From contig NZ_JAGINU010000001.1 of assembly GCF_017876315.1 (NCBI RefSeq), forward strand, positions 5,456,001 through 5,520,000: a stretch of DNA of 64,000 nt. Direction: 5' to 3'. Each line of letters starts with the position of its first letter. Position 1 is the stretch's first letter. Position numbers and translations under genes: made by a program. A model generated the notes under the pieces. The model searched no databases. It was not told the DNA's origin and saw nothing but the letters and a program-made list of their open reading frames with translations. The DNA is from Pseudonocardia parietis (GTDB lineage: Bacteria; Actinomycetota; Actinomycetes; Mycobacteriales; Pseudonocardiaceae). This document shows, piece by piece, positions 29,919 through 38,885 of the stretch.

Positions 29919-31303
29919 CGCGCACCCGCCGCGCGGGTCGAGACGCTGTGCACCAGCGACTCGAGCGGCCCCCGGCCGACGAGACCCCGCCAGCCGGTCG
30001 CGAGCAGGACGGCGACCGCGCAGAACGCCGCAGTGGTCGCCCACGGCGTCGTCTGCGGCGTGTCACCGACGAGCGCCAGCGCGACAATGTGTCCGGTGTA
30101 GAGGGTCAGGGCGAGTGCGCCGGTGGCCGCGAGCGGCTCGAGCAGGCCCCCGAGGGCGCGAGCGGCGAGCAGGCACAGGGCGAGTACCGCGACCGCGATG
30201 CCGGAGGCGCCGACGACGTCGAACGGGCTGCCGCTGTGCGGTATGGCGGTGAGCAGCCAGGTCGGCGTCGTGGTCGGGACGGTGCCGTAGGACCCGGCAC
30301 CCACGATCTCCAGCACGCCCGCGGGCGGCATCCCGAGCACCGCGGACATCGGCTCGACAGCCCGGAGCAGCGCCTGCCGCCCGCCGAGCACGTCCATGGC
30401 GAGCCATGATCCCCCGTACCCGATCGTGGCCCCCGCCAGGCCCCCGGCCAGCAGCCGGCCCGCACACGCGCGCAGGTCGAGCCGACCGATCGCCATGCCC
30501 AGCAGGAGGAACGGCATCCAGGTCAGGACCGGGTAGGCCCCGGAGAGCAGCACGGTGTCCAGTGCACGCACCAGCCCGGCCGCCGAGGTGAGGTCGGACG
30601 CGTGCATCACGTTGCCGAGCAGCAGCTGCCCGGCGTCGTTGCGCGGCCCCGGCAGGACCGAGCGCAGCGCGAACGACAGCAGCGGCCCGGCCACCGCCCA
30701 CACCGCAGCGATCATCGCGAGCACCACCGGCCTCGCGAACAGCAGCGGCAGCACCAGCAGGAACTCGACGCCGTAGACGACCAGGATCACCATCGGCCCG
30801 GTGCTCACCGCGGCCAGGACCAGCCCGAGTCCGACCAGCAGCAGCGCGCGCACCGCGACCCGGCGGCGCAGCCGCGACCGGACACCGGAGTCGTCCGAGC
30901 CCAGGACCGGCGCGACGAGCAGGGCCAGCGACACCCCGCCGAGCAGTCCGAACAGGACGGCGGCGCGGCCGTTCACGAGCTGCCACAGCCCGGCCGAAGC
31001 ATCGGCGGTGGCGACGTGGACGACGATCATCCCGAGGACGGCGAGGCCGCGCGCGGCGTCGACGCCGGTGAGCCGGGTGCGGCCGGGAGGGCCCGTGCCG
31101 GTCCGGTGGCGGCCGGTAGTCCACGGTCGGCCGGTGGATATGACGGCACCGGGGCGCACGAGACCGGCCGGGCCGGCCGCGCCGGGAGACGCAGCGGCAC
31201 CGGGGGCCGGGGCGGGTGGCGGGGTGCGTGTGGGAACGGCCTTGAACCGCCCGGCCGCGGTGACGGCGGGGTGGCCGGCGGCGGCCGGGTCGAGCGTGGT
31301 CAT
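29915..31303 (-). CDS. Membrane acyltransferase-like protein (HGSNAT/DUF1624 with DUF418-like C-terminus)
   Basis: The 462-residue protein has a Pro/Gly-rich cytoplasmic head of about 80 residues followed by about ten hydrophobic helices. The segment RLTGVDAARGLAVLGMIVVHV is the start of the heparan-alpha-glucosaminide N-acetyltransferase-like domain, with conserved Asp, Arg and His. The C-terminal part resembles DUF418. Family members move acyl groups across the membrane to sugars. It is the first gene of an operon with the two-component system, overlapping the kinase start. The kinase may monitor the envelope product or the membrane state; this link is inferred. Confidence 0.72.
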   Translation of the reverse strand: MTTLDPAAAGHPAVTAAGRFKAVPTRTPPPAPAPGAAASPGAAGPAGLVRPGAVISTGRPWTTGRHRTGTGPPGRTRLTGVDAARGLAVLGMIVVHVATADASAGLWQLVNGRAAVLFGLLGGVSLALLVAPVLGSDDSGVRSRLRRRVAVRALLLVGLGLVLAAVSTGPMVILVVYGVEFLLVLPLLFARPVVLAMIAAVWAVAGPLLSFALRSVLPGPRNDAGQLLLGNVMHASDLTSAAGLVRALDTVLLSGAYPVLTWMPFLLLGMAIGRLDLRACAGRLLAGGLAGATIGYGGSWLAMDVLGGRQALLRAVEPMSAVLGMPPAGVLEIVGAGSYGTVPTTTPTWLLTAIPHSGSPFDVVGASGIAVAVLALCLLAARALGGLLEPLAATGALALTLYTGHIVALALVGDTPQTTPWATTAAFCAVAVLLATGWRGLVGRGPLESLVHSVSTRAAGAR

Positions 31304-31693
31304 GGAGTAGACGATCTCGCCGGACCCGGTCCCGGCGCGTCGGAGCAGCGGTGGATCCTGCGCCTCCGACCACGGTCGGAGCGGCGGACGGGCGTATCCG
31401 CACGGGGTGGGACGACACGGCCGTGACAGAGAGGGGCGGGCTCGTGCCGTCGAGCGCGGCTCACCGGGCGGGACGCCTGGACGCCTGGACGCCTGGACGC
31501 CTGGACGCGACTGTTCGACGGTCATGATCGCTGTGTGTGGAGCCGAAGCGACGCTGCCCGTCGCTCTCACTCCACTCGCGACGATCCCGGTACGTCGTAC
31601 GTGGTCAGCCGTGGAGTGCGAGCGTCCGGGCTCGGCAGATGGTGCCCGCGGAGACTCGCTCACCTGGTGGGCGAGTCACACACACAGAGAGAG
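31304..31693. other. 390-bp gap without genes
   Basis: I see no supported gene. A run of four GGACGCCT units lies at 31471-31502 with a partial fifth. The rest presumably holds the promoter of the minus-strand acyltransferase operon, but no convincing -35/-10 pair stands out. Confidence 0.5.
31471..31508. repeat. 8-bp tandem repeat
   Basis: GGACGCCT is repeated four times, followed by GGACGC. It is non-coding and short; length variation by slippage is likely. Confidence 0.85.
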
Positions 31694-32158
31694 TCAGTCG
31701 ACGGGTTCGACGACCGTGCCGGTCAGCCGGTCCCCGAGTCGCTGGGTGCGCCGGCCGAGCAGCATCGACACGATGCCGACCAGACCGAGGAACACCAGGT
31801 CGATCGGGAGCACGAGCCCACGGAACACGTGCTGCCAGAAACCCGCCGGGCCACCGTCGTCGACACTGCGCACCCGCAATCCCAGCAGCCACATCCCGAT
31901 CGTCCGGCCGGTCAGAGCGGGCAGCAGGACGAGCAGCAGCACGAACGGGACCGGATGCACGCCGTCCCACGGGGTCAGCGCCACGGGCGAACCGGCCGGG
32001 CCGGTGTCCGGCACGAGCCAGAACGACGCCGTCGCGGCCACCACCACGACGAACAGATCCACGACACCCTGCAGCAGCCGGTACGGGATCGAGGCCGGCA
32101 GCCTCCCGGCGACGGTCGTGTCGGGCGTCGTGATGCGTTGCTCCACGTCTCGGGGCAC
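31694..32158 (-). CDS. RDD family membrane protein
   Basis: The 154-residue protein has the RDD layout: an N-terminal RLPASIPYRLLQGVVDLFVV helix with Arg-Asp-like charges, a second helix ending LTGRTIGMWLLGLRVR, and a third with DLVFLGLVGIVSMLLGRRTQRLGDRLTGT. RDD proteins are poorly characterised; some act as Na+/H+ antiporters. GTG 32156-32158 lies 4 bp after the P450 stop, so the two genes are probably co-transcribed. A GTG four codons later is an alternative start. Confidence 0.75.
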   Translation of the reverse strand: MPRDVEQRITTPDTTVAGRLPASIPYRLLQGVVDLFVVVVAATASFWLVPDTGPAGSPVALTPWDGVHPVPFVLLLVLLPALTGRTIGMWLLGLRVRSVDDGGPAGFWQHVFRGLVLPIDLVFLGLVGIVSMLLGRRTQRLGDRLTGTVVEPVD

Positions 32159-32162
32159 CGGC

Positions 32163-33365
32163 TCACCAGGCCACCGGGAGCTCCTCCAGACCGAAGATCG
32201 CCTTGTGGCTCGCCCAGGCGACACCGTTCTCGCCGGTGGCCAGGCGCAGGTCCGGGAACCGGCGCAGCAGCGCGGGGAAGGCCACCCGCATCTCGGCGCG
32301 GGCCAGGGGTGCGCCGAGGCAGTGGTGGATGCCGTGCCCGAACGCGACGTGGTTGGTCGCCCGGCGGGTCACGTCGAGCCGGTCCGGGTCGTCGGTCACG
32401 GCGGGATCCCGGTTGGCCGCGGGCAGGTTGAACAGCACCAGCTCCCCCGCCCGGATCGTGCTGCCGTCGATCTCGACGTCGCGGGTCGCGAGCCGGGGCG
32501 AGCCGGAGTTGACGATCGAGAGCCAGCGCAGCAGCTCCTCGACGGCACCCGGGACGGCGTCGGGGTCGTCGCGCACCAGCGCGAGCTGCGCGGGATGGCG
32601 CAGCAGGGCCAGTGTGCCGAGGGCGAGCATGTTCGAGGTCGTCTCGTGCCCGGCGACGAGCAGCAGGTTCGCGATCCCGACGAGCTCCGCGTCGGACATC
32701 GCGTCGGCGTGCTCGCGGATCAGCATCCCGAGCAGGTCCTCGCCGGGTGCGCAGCGGGCCCTCGCCACCAGGTCCTGCATGTAGGCCAGTGCCTCGGCGG
32801 CGAGTGCCGTCCGCTCCTGCTCGCCGAGGGTCATGTCCAGCTGGCGGGCGGTGCGGGTCTGGAACTCGTCCTGATCGGCCGGCGGCACCCCGAGCAGCTC
32901 GCAGATCACCAGCGACGGGACGGGCAGCGCGAAGTGCGCGACCAGGTCGGCAGGCGGTCCGAGCCGCGCCACGGCGTCGAGGTGGTCGTCGACGATCTCC
33001 ACGATCCGGGGTTCGAGCCGGCGCATCCGGCGCACTGTGAACTCCGGGGTGAGCAGCCGGCGCAGGCGGGTGTGGTCGGGCGGGTCGAGGGAGAGCAGGT
33101 TGCCGGAACGGTCCCCGGAGAGCTGGCGGGGGTCCCGGCGCGGCCCGTCCGTCAGGTCCTGCGGCGTCCAGCCGTTGCGGAACGTCCCGGCGTCACCGAG
33201 CATCCGGCGGACGTCGGCGTGCCGGGTCAGCAGCCGGGCGGCCGGGCCGAACGGTGTCGGGACCCGGGCGACGCCGGGCTGCTCGCGCAGCGCCTCCGCG
33301 TCCGGCGCGGGACCGAAGCCGTCGCGGCGCAGCTCGATCGGCCGAGGGTCCTCTGTGGTGGTCAC
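32163..33365 (-). CDS. Cytochrome P450 (bacterial class I type)
   Basis: The 400-residue soluble P450 has the heme-binding FGHGIHHCLGAPLAR with ligand C349, the I-helix oxygen-activating AGHETTSN, and an EELLRW segment for the ExxR motif. It resembles actinobacterial CYP107/CYP105-like hydroxylases. GGAGG lies before GTG 33363-33365. No ferredoxin or reductase gene is adjacent, so electrons come from partners elsewhere. A palindromic operator and a divergent TetR gene indicate induction by a ligand, perhaps the P450 substrate. Confidence 0.9.
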   Translation of the reverse strand: MTTTEDPRPIELRRDGFGPAPDAEALREQPGVARVPTPFGPAARLLTRHADVRRMLGDAGTFRNGWTPQDLTDGPRRDPRQLSGDRSGNLLSLDPPDHTRLRRLLTPEFTVRRMRRLEPRIVEIVDDHLDAVARLGPPADLVAHFALPVPSLVICELLGVPPADQDEFQTRTARQLDMTLGEQERTALAAEALAYMQDLVARARCAPGEDLLGMLIREHADAMSDAELVGIANLLLVAGHETTSNMLALGTLALLRHPAQLALVRDDPDAVPGAVEELLRWLSIVNSGSPRLATRDVEIDGSTIRAGELVLFNLPAANRDPAVTDDPDRLDVTRRATNHVAFGHGIHHCLGAPLARAEMRVAFPALLRRFPDLRLATGENGVAWASHKAIFGLEELPVAW

Positions 33366-33538
33366 GGTGTCCTCCGTGGACGTCGGGTTCGGTCGGTCCG
33401 ACCGCCCGTGTCATGTCGTCGAGGCCGTTCGCGGCGGTGCGCGGCGGTGCGCGGCGGTGGGGGCGCGCCCGCCGGAGCGGCCGGCGAACGGGACGATGCA
33501 CACTCCTGCGACACCGGCGCGGACGGCCCGACGGTAAG

Positions 33539-33554
33539 TCAGTCAATTGACTGA
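33539..33554. promoter_or_regulatory. TetR operator candidate between P450 and tetR genes
   Basis: TCAGTCAATTGACTGA is a perfect 16-bp palindrome in an otherwise GC-rich 280-bp divergent intergenic region, 92 bp before the TetR start and 174 bp before the P450 start. TetR proteins bind such palindromes, usually regulating themselves and the divergent gene. Confidence 0.7.
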
Positions 33555-33645
33555 ACGCAAGTCGATGCGCTTTCCTCGGTACCGCGGGCGGCGAGCGAGC
33601 GGGCGGGCGGCGGGCGGGCGGCGAGCGGGCGGCGATGGGAGTGTC

Positions 33646-34311
33646 ATGCACAGGGTGGACCGGGGACGCCGGACGGACCGCGCGGCGGAGACCCGGGAAC
33701 GCATCCTCGACGCGGCCGAGCGGCTGTTCGCCGAGCACGGCGTGCACGCCGTGTCGAACCGCGCGGTCGCCGAGGCCGCCGGGCAGGGCAACAACACCGT
33801 GGTCGGCTACCACTTCGGCACCAAGACCGACTTGGTCCGTGCGCTCATCCGCAGGCACGCCGGTGCGGTGGACGCCCGGCGCGAGGCGATGGTGGCCGCG
33901 CTCGGGCCGGCCCCGGGCGTGCGCGACTGGGTGGACGCCCTGGTCCGGCCGGGCGCCGAGCACCTCGCCGCGGCCGGGCCGCCGACCTGGTACGCCCGGT
34001 TCGGCGCCCAGGTGATGACCGACCCGGCGCTGCGCGAGATCATGGTCGCCGAGTCGCTCACGTCGCCGACGCTGACCGCCGTGCTCGACGGGCTGGGCAG
34101 CTGCCTGGACGTGATGCCGGTCGAGGTCCGCCTCGAACGCGCCGACATCTGCCGCCAGCTGCTCGTGCACCACTTCGCCGAGCGCGAGCGGGCACTCGCC
34201 GACGGCCTGCCCACACCCCGGGCGTCCTGGGCGGACGCCGCGACCGGCCTGGTCGACGCGATCGTCGGGGTGTGGACGGCCCCGGTCAGTCCCGCAGGTC
34301 GGGACGCTTGA
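33646..34311 (+). CDS. TetR/AcrR family transcriptional regulator
   Basis: The 221-residue protein has an N-terminal TetR helix-turn-helix: RERILDAAERLFAEHG, then SNRAVAEAAGQGNNTVVGYHFGTKTDLV. The C-terminal ligand domain is of typical size. ATG 33646 has GGGAG upstream and begins just before the conserved domain. An in-frame ATG at 33547 would add a low-complexity Arg/Gly stretch and is unlikely. It is divergent from the P450/RDD genes with a perfect palindrome in between. Its 3' end overlaps the convergent permease gene by 26 bp. Confidence 0.9.
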   Translation: MHRVDRGRRTDRAAETRERILDAAERLFAEHGVHAVSNRAVAEAAGQGNNTVVGYHFGTKTDLVRALIRRHAGAVDARREAMVAALGPAPGVRDWVDALVRPGAEHLAAAGPPTWYARFGAQVMTDPALREIMVAESLTSPTLTAVLDGLGSCLDVMPVEVRLERADICRQLLVHHFAERERALADGLPTPRASWADAATGLVDAIVGVWTAPVSPAGRDA

Positions 34312-35947
34312 ACTCGGTGGTCTCCTCCTCGCGAGGAGAACCGGGCATCGTGAACACCGTGGTGTCCCCCTCCTCCGACGTGGCGTCGTCGGCCGGCTCC
34401 GCGGTCCCGGCACCGGACCAGTCGGCCGGCCCGGTCTCGCCGCTGCGACGGCGGTAGACCGCAGGCGCGCCGGCGTCGGGTGCGACACCGTCCGGGGCAG
34501 GCGCGCCGCCGCCGATTCCGGCGTAGACCTCGGGTCGGGAACGCCGCAGCTGCAGCGCCCAGCCCGCGCCGGCCAGCGCGGCGAGCAGCACGACACCGGG
34601 TAGCACCCAGCGGGCGGGCGAGGTCGGGTCGCTCCCGAGCAGCGCGTCGAAGTTGCCGACCAGCACCACGAGGATCGCCAGGAGCAGCACCGCCGCGAGC
34701 GCCGGGGCGATCAGCCGCGCCCACAGCGACGCCGGCGCGGACCGGTGCTGCCGGAAGAACCCGATGACGGCGACGGACGTACCGGCCATCAGCAGGACGA
34801 CGCCGAGCGCGGAGAGTCCGGAGAACCAGCTGAACAGCGCGAGCATCGGGTCCGCCCCGACCACCGCGAACCCGATCACGACCACCAGCGCCAGCGCGGA
34901 CTGGGCCAGCGAGCCCGCGACCGGGCCGCCGGAGCGCGCGCCGACGGTGGCCAGCACCTCGGGCAGCACCCGATCGCGGCCGAGGGCGAACAGGTAGCGG
35001 GCGACGCTGTTGTGGAAGCTGAGCAGCGCCGCGAACACGCTGGTGAGCATCAGCAGGGTGGCGATGTCGGCGACCACCGGCCCGAACGCCTCGGCCAGCG
35101 GCGCGAACACCAGGCCGGGCCCCTCCGCCGCGGCGCGCGCCTGTAGCTGCGACGGCCCGGTCGAGGCGACCATCGCCCAGGCCGAGAGCGCGTAGAACAC
35201 GCCGGTGAAGGTCACGGCGATGAACGTCGCGCGGGCGACCGTGGTGCGCGGGTCGCGGGCCTCCTCGGAGTAGATCGCACCGGACTCGAACCCGGTGAAC
35301 GACGCCACGGTGAACGCGACGACCGCACCGATCCCGCCCGCGAACAGCGTTGCCGGCATCAGCGGCTCGAGCGGCACCGTGCCCTCGGCGGGCCCGGTGA
35401 ACCCGACGATGTCGAACGCGACGACGACGATGACCTCGACGATGAGCAGCACCGCCAGCACCCGGGCGTTCAGGTCGACCCGCAGCATCCCGAGCCGGCC
35501 GACGGCGAGCATCGCCAGCAGCGCCCAGCTCCACCAGGGCAGCCGCAGCCCGGCGACACCGGCGACGAAGTCCGACATCGCCGCGCCGAACAGGCCGTAG
35601 AGCGCGATCTGGATCGCGTTGTAGCCGACCAGCGCGACGAACGAACCCGCGACACCGGCCGGACGGCCGAGCCCGCGAGCGAGATAGGAGTAGAAGGCTC
35701 CGGCATTCGCGACGTGACGGCTCATCGCGGCGTAGCCGACCGCGAACAGGACGAGCACCGCGGCGACACCGAGGAACGCGAGGGGCACGCCCTGGTTGCC
35801 GCTCACCGCGTAGGCGGTGGTGACCCCACCGGCGAGCACGGTGAGCGGGGCGGATGCGGCGACGGTGAAGAACACCAGATGCACCACACCGAGACGACGC
35901 CGCCGCAGGCCGGGGACCTGCCGGTCGGATGTCGCGGTTGCCGACAT
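34286..35947 (-). CDS. APC family amino acid/amine permease
   Basis: The 553-residue protein has about 12-13 hydrophobic segments and APC superfamily motifs: FFTVAASAPLTVLAGG in helix 1, the SRHVANAGAFYSYLARGLG region and FTGFESGAIYSEEARDPRTTVARA after helix 6. These carriers import amino acids or amines by proton symport. The last 90 residues form a charged cytoplasmic tail rich in Asp/Glu/Pro. ATG 35945-35947 follows GGAGCC. A copper amine oxidase gene lies one gene away, so the substrate may be an amine. The 3' end overlaps tetR in convergent orientation. Confidence 0.88.
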   Translation of the reverse strand: MSATATSDRQVPGLRRRRLGVVHLVFFTVAASAPLTVLAGGVTTAYAVSGNQGVPLAFLGVAAVLVLFAVGYAAMSRHVANAGAFYSYLARGLGRPAGVAGSFVALVGYNAIQIALYGLFGAAMSDFVAGVAGLRLPWWSWALLAMLAVGRLGMLRVDLNARVLAVLLIVEVIVVVAFDIVGFTGPAEGTVPLEPLMPATLFAGGIGAVVAFTVASFTGFESGAIYSEEARDPRTTVARATFIAVTFTGVFYALSAWAMVASTGPSQLQARAAAEGPGLVFAPLAEAFGPVVADIATLLMLTSVFAALLSFHNSVARYLFALGRDRVLPEVLATVGARSGGPVAGSLAQSALALVVVIGFAVVGADPMLALFSWFSGLSALGVVLLMAGTSVAVIGFFRQHRSAPASLWARLIAPALAAVLLLAILVVLVGNFDALLGSDPTSPARWVLPGVVLLAALAGAGWALQLRRSRPEVYAGIGGGAPAPDGVAPDAGAPAVYRRRSGETGPADWSGAGTAEPADDATSEEGDTTVFTMPGSPREEETTEFKRPDLRD

Positions 35948-36088
35948 GCGCGGCTCCAAGATCTTCAGAGGAATTGTTCGACGGTGCAAAATGATAGCGT
36001 GGAGTGACAAGCTGTTCGCAATAGGAACAAAAGCACTCGCGTTATGCGCTTGACCGATTACCGAGTGTGAGTCCCCGGGGGTTATGAC
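35948..36088. promoter_or_regulatory. AT-rich divergent control region (permease / GPP34 protein)
   Basis: This 141-bp region is markedly AT-richer than its surroundings. It contains TGTTC-GCAATAG-GAACA, a 5-bp inverted repeat (36013-36029), and another TTGTTCG copy near 35975. TATCAT (complement of 35991-35996) is a possible -10 of the permease. The half-sites suggest one regulator binding near both divergent promoters. Confidence 0.45.
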
Positions 36089-36742
36089 GTGGAGCAAGAT
36101 GCGCTCGCGAACGGTGTGTTCCTGATCGCCTTCGACGAGGCCGCCGGCCGTTCCGGGCTGGCACCGGACCTGCTCGCCTGCGGGCTGGTCGGTGCCCAGC
36201 TCGCAGACCTGGTGGCCGTGGGCGCGCTGAGCGTCGACCCGGAGCACCGGGTCGTCGCCACCCGGCCCGGCCCGACCCGCCCCGCCGGTGGGGAGGCCGC
36301 GACCCTGGTCCTCGACAGCATCGCGCACGAACCCCGGTCGCATCCGGTCCGTGCCTGGATCGACGCGCTCGGCGGCCCGCTGCTCGACGCCGTCCGCAAC
36401 GATCTCGTGCAGCGCGGTGTCCTGGTGCAGACCTCCGAACGAAGCCTGCTCGGCCGCCGCAGGCCCCGGCTGGCCATCGCGGACCCACCCGCGGCACGCG
36501 CCCCGGGCACCGCGCTGCGCAGCATGATCCGGCACCCCGCCACCTTCACCCTGGACGGCGCGGTCACCCTCGCGGTGATCGCCGCACTCGGTGTCGAGCG
36601 CCTGCTGGAGCCCGAGGTCGACCGCGCCACGGCGCGCAGCCTCGCCCAGGACGCCGCCCAGCACTTCCCGGAGCCACTCGCCCGGCTGCAGGCCGGGCTG
36701 GCCGAGACCGCCGCCGCCGTCAGCGTCGCGGTCCGCCGCTGA
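36089..36742 (+). CDS. GPP34/GOLPH3-like phosphoprotein
   Basis: The 217-residue all-alpha protein fits the GPP34 (GOLPH3) family pattern: DLLACGLVGAQLADLVAVGAL near the N-terminus, a central LVLDSIAHEPRSHPVRAWIDAL segment and a RNDLVQRGVLVQTSERSLLGRRRPR beta-hairpin region. In eukaryotes GOLPH3 binds phosphatidylinositol-4-phosphate; actinobacterial homologues are numerous and uncharacterised. GTG 36089 follows a GGGGG stretch. The gene is divergent from the APC permease and convergent with the amine oxidase. Confidence 0.78.
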   Translation: MEQDALANGVFLIAFDEAAGRSGLAPDLLACGLVGAQLADLVAVGALSVDPEHRVVATRPGPTRPAGGEAATLVLDSIAHEPRSHPVRAWIDALGGPLLDAVRNDLVQRGVLVQTSERSLLGRRRPRLAIADPPAARAPGTALRSMIRHPATFTLDGAVTLAVIAALGVERLLEPEVDRATARSLAQDAAQHFPEPLARLQAGLAETAAAVSVAVRR

Positions 36743-36772
36743 CGACACCCTCCGCCCTGCCACGGCGCGGGC

Positions 36773-38635
36773 TCAGTGCCCGGGCGGGACATCCAGGGTC
36801 GGGTTCCGGTCGAAGAAGCCGGACGGTGTCAGGCGGAAACCGCAGGACGCCGTCGGCATCACCGGCCAGTCCTCCGGCCGCGGGAAGTGCGTGACCCCGA
36901 AGGTGTGCCACAGGGTCAGCTCGGCACCGTCGACGCCCCGGTCCTCGGCCACCCACTGCGGCAGCCCCGCGTGCCCGGCGTGCTGGTTGACCAGCTCCCC
37001 TGCCGGGTAGCGACGGTCCGGGTCGTAGGCGGTCACCCAGAGGTGCTTCGTCGCGAACGCGGCACGCGCGGTGATCGACGCGGAGTCGTCGGCCAGCAGG
37101 GTCGGGCCGTCCTCGGGCTCGAGCACGTACGCGGTCGGCTCGCCGAGCCGGTTGCGCCGCTGCGCCGACGACACCCGCCAGACCCGGCCGGCGCCGCGGT
37201 CCGCGACCCGGCCGGCGTCGCGTTCGGAGGTGATCGGGGTGACCGACCGCTCGAACGCGTTGCCGTAGGGGTTCTCGGCGGAGACCGGCAGCCGTCGCAC
37301 GTCCAGCTCGTCCACCCGGCCGGCCGGACCGTCGACGGTCAGGTCGAGCCGGGCGCAGAACAGGTGCTGGTGGTACGGCGCGCCCAGGCCCGGTGCGATC
37401 TCGGTCGCCCACCGCGACGCGCGGTCGTCGTAGGCGCCGGTGAACACGACGCCGGTGGACTTGACGTCCAGCTCGATCGCCCCGTCCTGGTGCAGGTGCC
37501 AGTAGAAGCCGTAGTCGTAGTTCCCGATCGTGGCGAAGAACGAGATCACCAGGCGCCGGCGCCGGCGCACGACCTGCTTGCCGGTGAAGACGTCGGTGTG
37601 CTTCCAGAGGACGCCGTCGTCCTCCTCGTGCAGGCAGATCGCGTTGCGGATGGTGCGCGGCCGGGCGTCCGGGTCGGCGACGACGGCGTCGAAGTAGTGG
37701 ATCTCGCCGACGCAGTCGCAGCCCAGCTCCAGGGAGTTGGCCTGCTGACCGAGCAGGTACTCGCCCGCGTCGAAGTAGTTCTGCCAGAACCGCACGGGAC
37801 CCGGGTCGGCATACGGGACGACCATCTCCGCGACCGCCACCCGGTGCGCCACCGGCCGGTCCTGGATGGACAGCTGGTGCAGGACGAGCCCCTCGCGCGG
37901 GTCGAACCCGACCCGGAACCGCCAGCCCTCCCAGGCGACGACGTCGTCGTCGGACACCGTGAAGCTCGGCCCCTCGGGCTGGGTGACGTGCAGCGGCTTC
38001 CGGGTCTCCCGGTAGGGCCCGTCACCGAAGTTGCCCTCCTCCTGCGGGACGGCGACGACACCGGTGTCGATCAGCTCGATCACCTTGCGCTCCAGCAGGT
38101 CCACATAGGCGACGACGCCGTCGACCGGGTGCGCCCACGGGCTGTCGTCCGGCCGGTGCTGCAGGAACGACAGCACCCGCAGCATCCGGCGCCCCCGCTC
38201 GCCCGGCAGGTCGAACGAGCCGGCCGAGAGCGGGCACGCGGCCACGAGCGAGACGTCGTCGATCCCGCGCTTCGCCATCGCGTCGCGCCAGGCGGGGTCG
38301 GCCTTGACGATCGCGTCGACGCCCTCCATCTCCTCACCGGTGATCGGCGGCTGGCCGTCGGTGGCGGGGTCGTGCTCGATCCGCTCGTCGATCACGGCCC
38401 GGGTGAGCGAGGCGATCACGGTCCGGGAGTCGCCGGTCGCCCGGTCGAGCAGCACGGCACGGACGCGGCGGTCCGCCGGTTCGCCGTCGCGGTGCGCCGC
38501 GACCACAGCGCGGCTCGGCTCCTCGAGCCCCAGGACGGGTACCCGCACGCCGGGGCCGAGCAGGTCGTGCTCGGCGAGCTGGGCGCGCGCGGCGTCGATC
38601 TCGTCGGCGGTCAGCCGGGACAGCGGGTGGGTCAT
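36773..38635 (-). CDS. Copper-containing primary-amine oxidase
   Basis: The 620-residue enzyme shows all key residues: TPQ precursor Y373 in NYDY, catalytic base D289 in YFDAGEY, copper ligands H422 and H424 in HQH, and a third His in the VTHFPRPEDWPVMP segment near the end. It has no signal peptide, so it is cytoplasmic, as is usual in actinobacteria. It oxidises primary amines to aldehydes, releasing ammonia and peroxide, and builds TPQ itself from the tyrosine with copper and oxygen. The nearby APC permease could supply the amine. ATG 38633-38635 lies at the start of the conserved domain. Confidence 0.93.
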   Translation of the reverse strand: MTHPLSRLTADEIDAARAQLAEHDLLGPGVRVPVLGLEEPSRAVVAAHRDGEPADRRVRAVLLDRATGDSRTVIASLTRAVIDERIEHDPATDGQPPITGEEMEGVDAIVKADPAWRDAMAKRGIDDVSLVAACPLSAGSFDLPGERGRRMLRVLSFLQHRPDDSPWAHPVDGVVAYVDLLERKVIELIDTGVVAVPQEEGNFGDGPYRETRKPLHVTQPEGPSFTVSDDDVVAWEGWRFRVGFDPREGLVLHQLSIQDRPVAHRVAVAEMVVPYADPGPVRFWQNYFDAGEYLLGQQANSLELGCDCVGEIHYFDAVVADPDARPRTIRNAICLHEEDDGVLWKHTDVFTGKQVVRRRRRLVISFFATIGNYDYGFYWHLHQDGAIELDVKSTGVVFTGAYDDRASRWATEIAPGLGAPYHQHLFCARLDLTVDGPAGRVDELDVRRLPVSAENPYGNAFERSVTPITSERDAGRVADRGAGRVWRVSSAQRRNRLGEPTAYVLEPEDGPTLLADDSASITARAAFATKHLWVTAYDPDRRYPAGELVNQHAGHAGLPQWVAEDRGVDGAELTLWHTFGVTHFPRPEDWPVMPTASCGFRLTPSGFFDRNPTLDVPPGH

Positions 38636-38885
38636 CGGGCTTCTCCAGACGTACCGGGTGCGCCGCCGACGATGCCACGATGGATCATTCGGGCCCCGAC
38701 ACCCCGCCGATCACGACCGGGCGTCCCCGGATGGCAACTCAGTGTCACGAACCGGTGTGACCTGCGCCTCTACTGTCGCCCCGATGTTCGCAGACGTCCC
38801 GGTTCTCGGTACGTTGCGTAGCGATTCAGTAGGCCGATCGGGTTGTCGTTCGGTGAAGCGTCCTGCGAGGAGGCCTGGAGCGATC

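Noticed and set aside
31407..33554. Very long plus-strand open frame opposite the P450 and RDD genes
   Set aside because: High GC gives long antisense frames. Its product is low-complexity with no motif, while the minus strand encodes clear P450 and RDD signatures.
33547..33645. Upstream start of the TetR gene at 33547
   Set aside because: It would add an Arg/Gly low-complexity stretch, has no ribosome site and lies within the operator region.
32163..34311. Natural-product gene cluster around the P450
   Set aside because: There are no polyketide, peptide-synthetase or terpene-cyclase genes and no tailoring partners; a P450 with a TetR gene is ordinary in actinomycetes.
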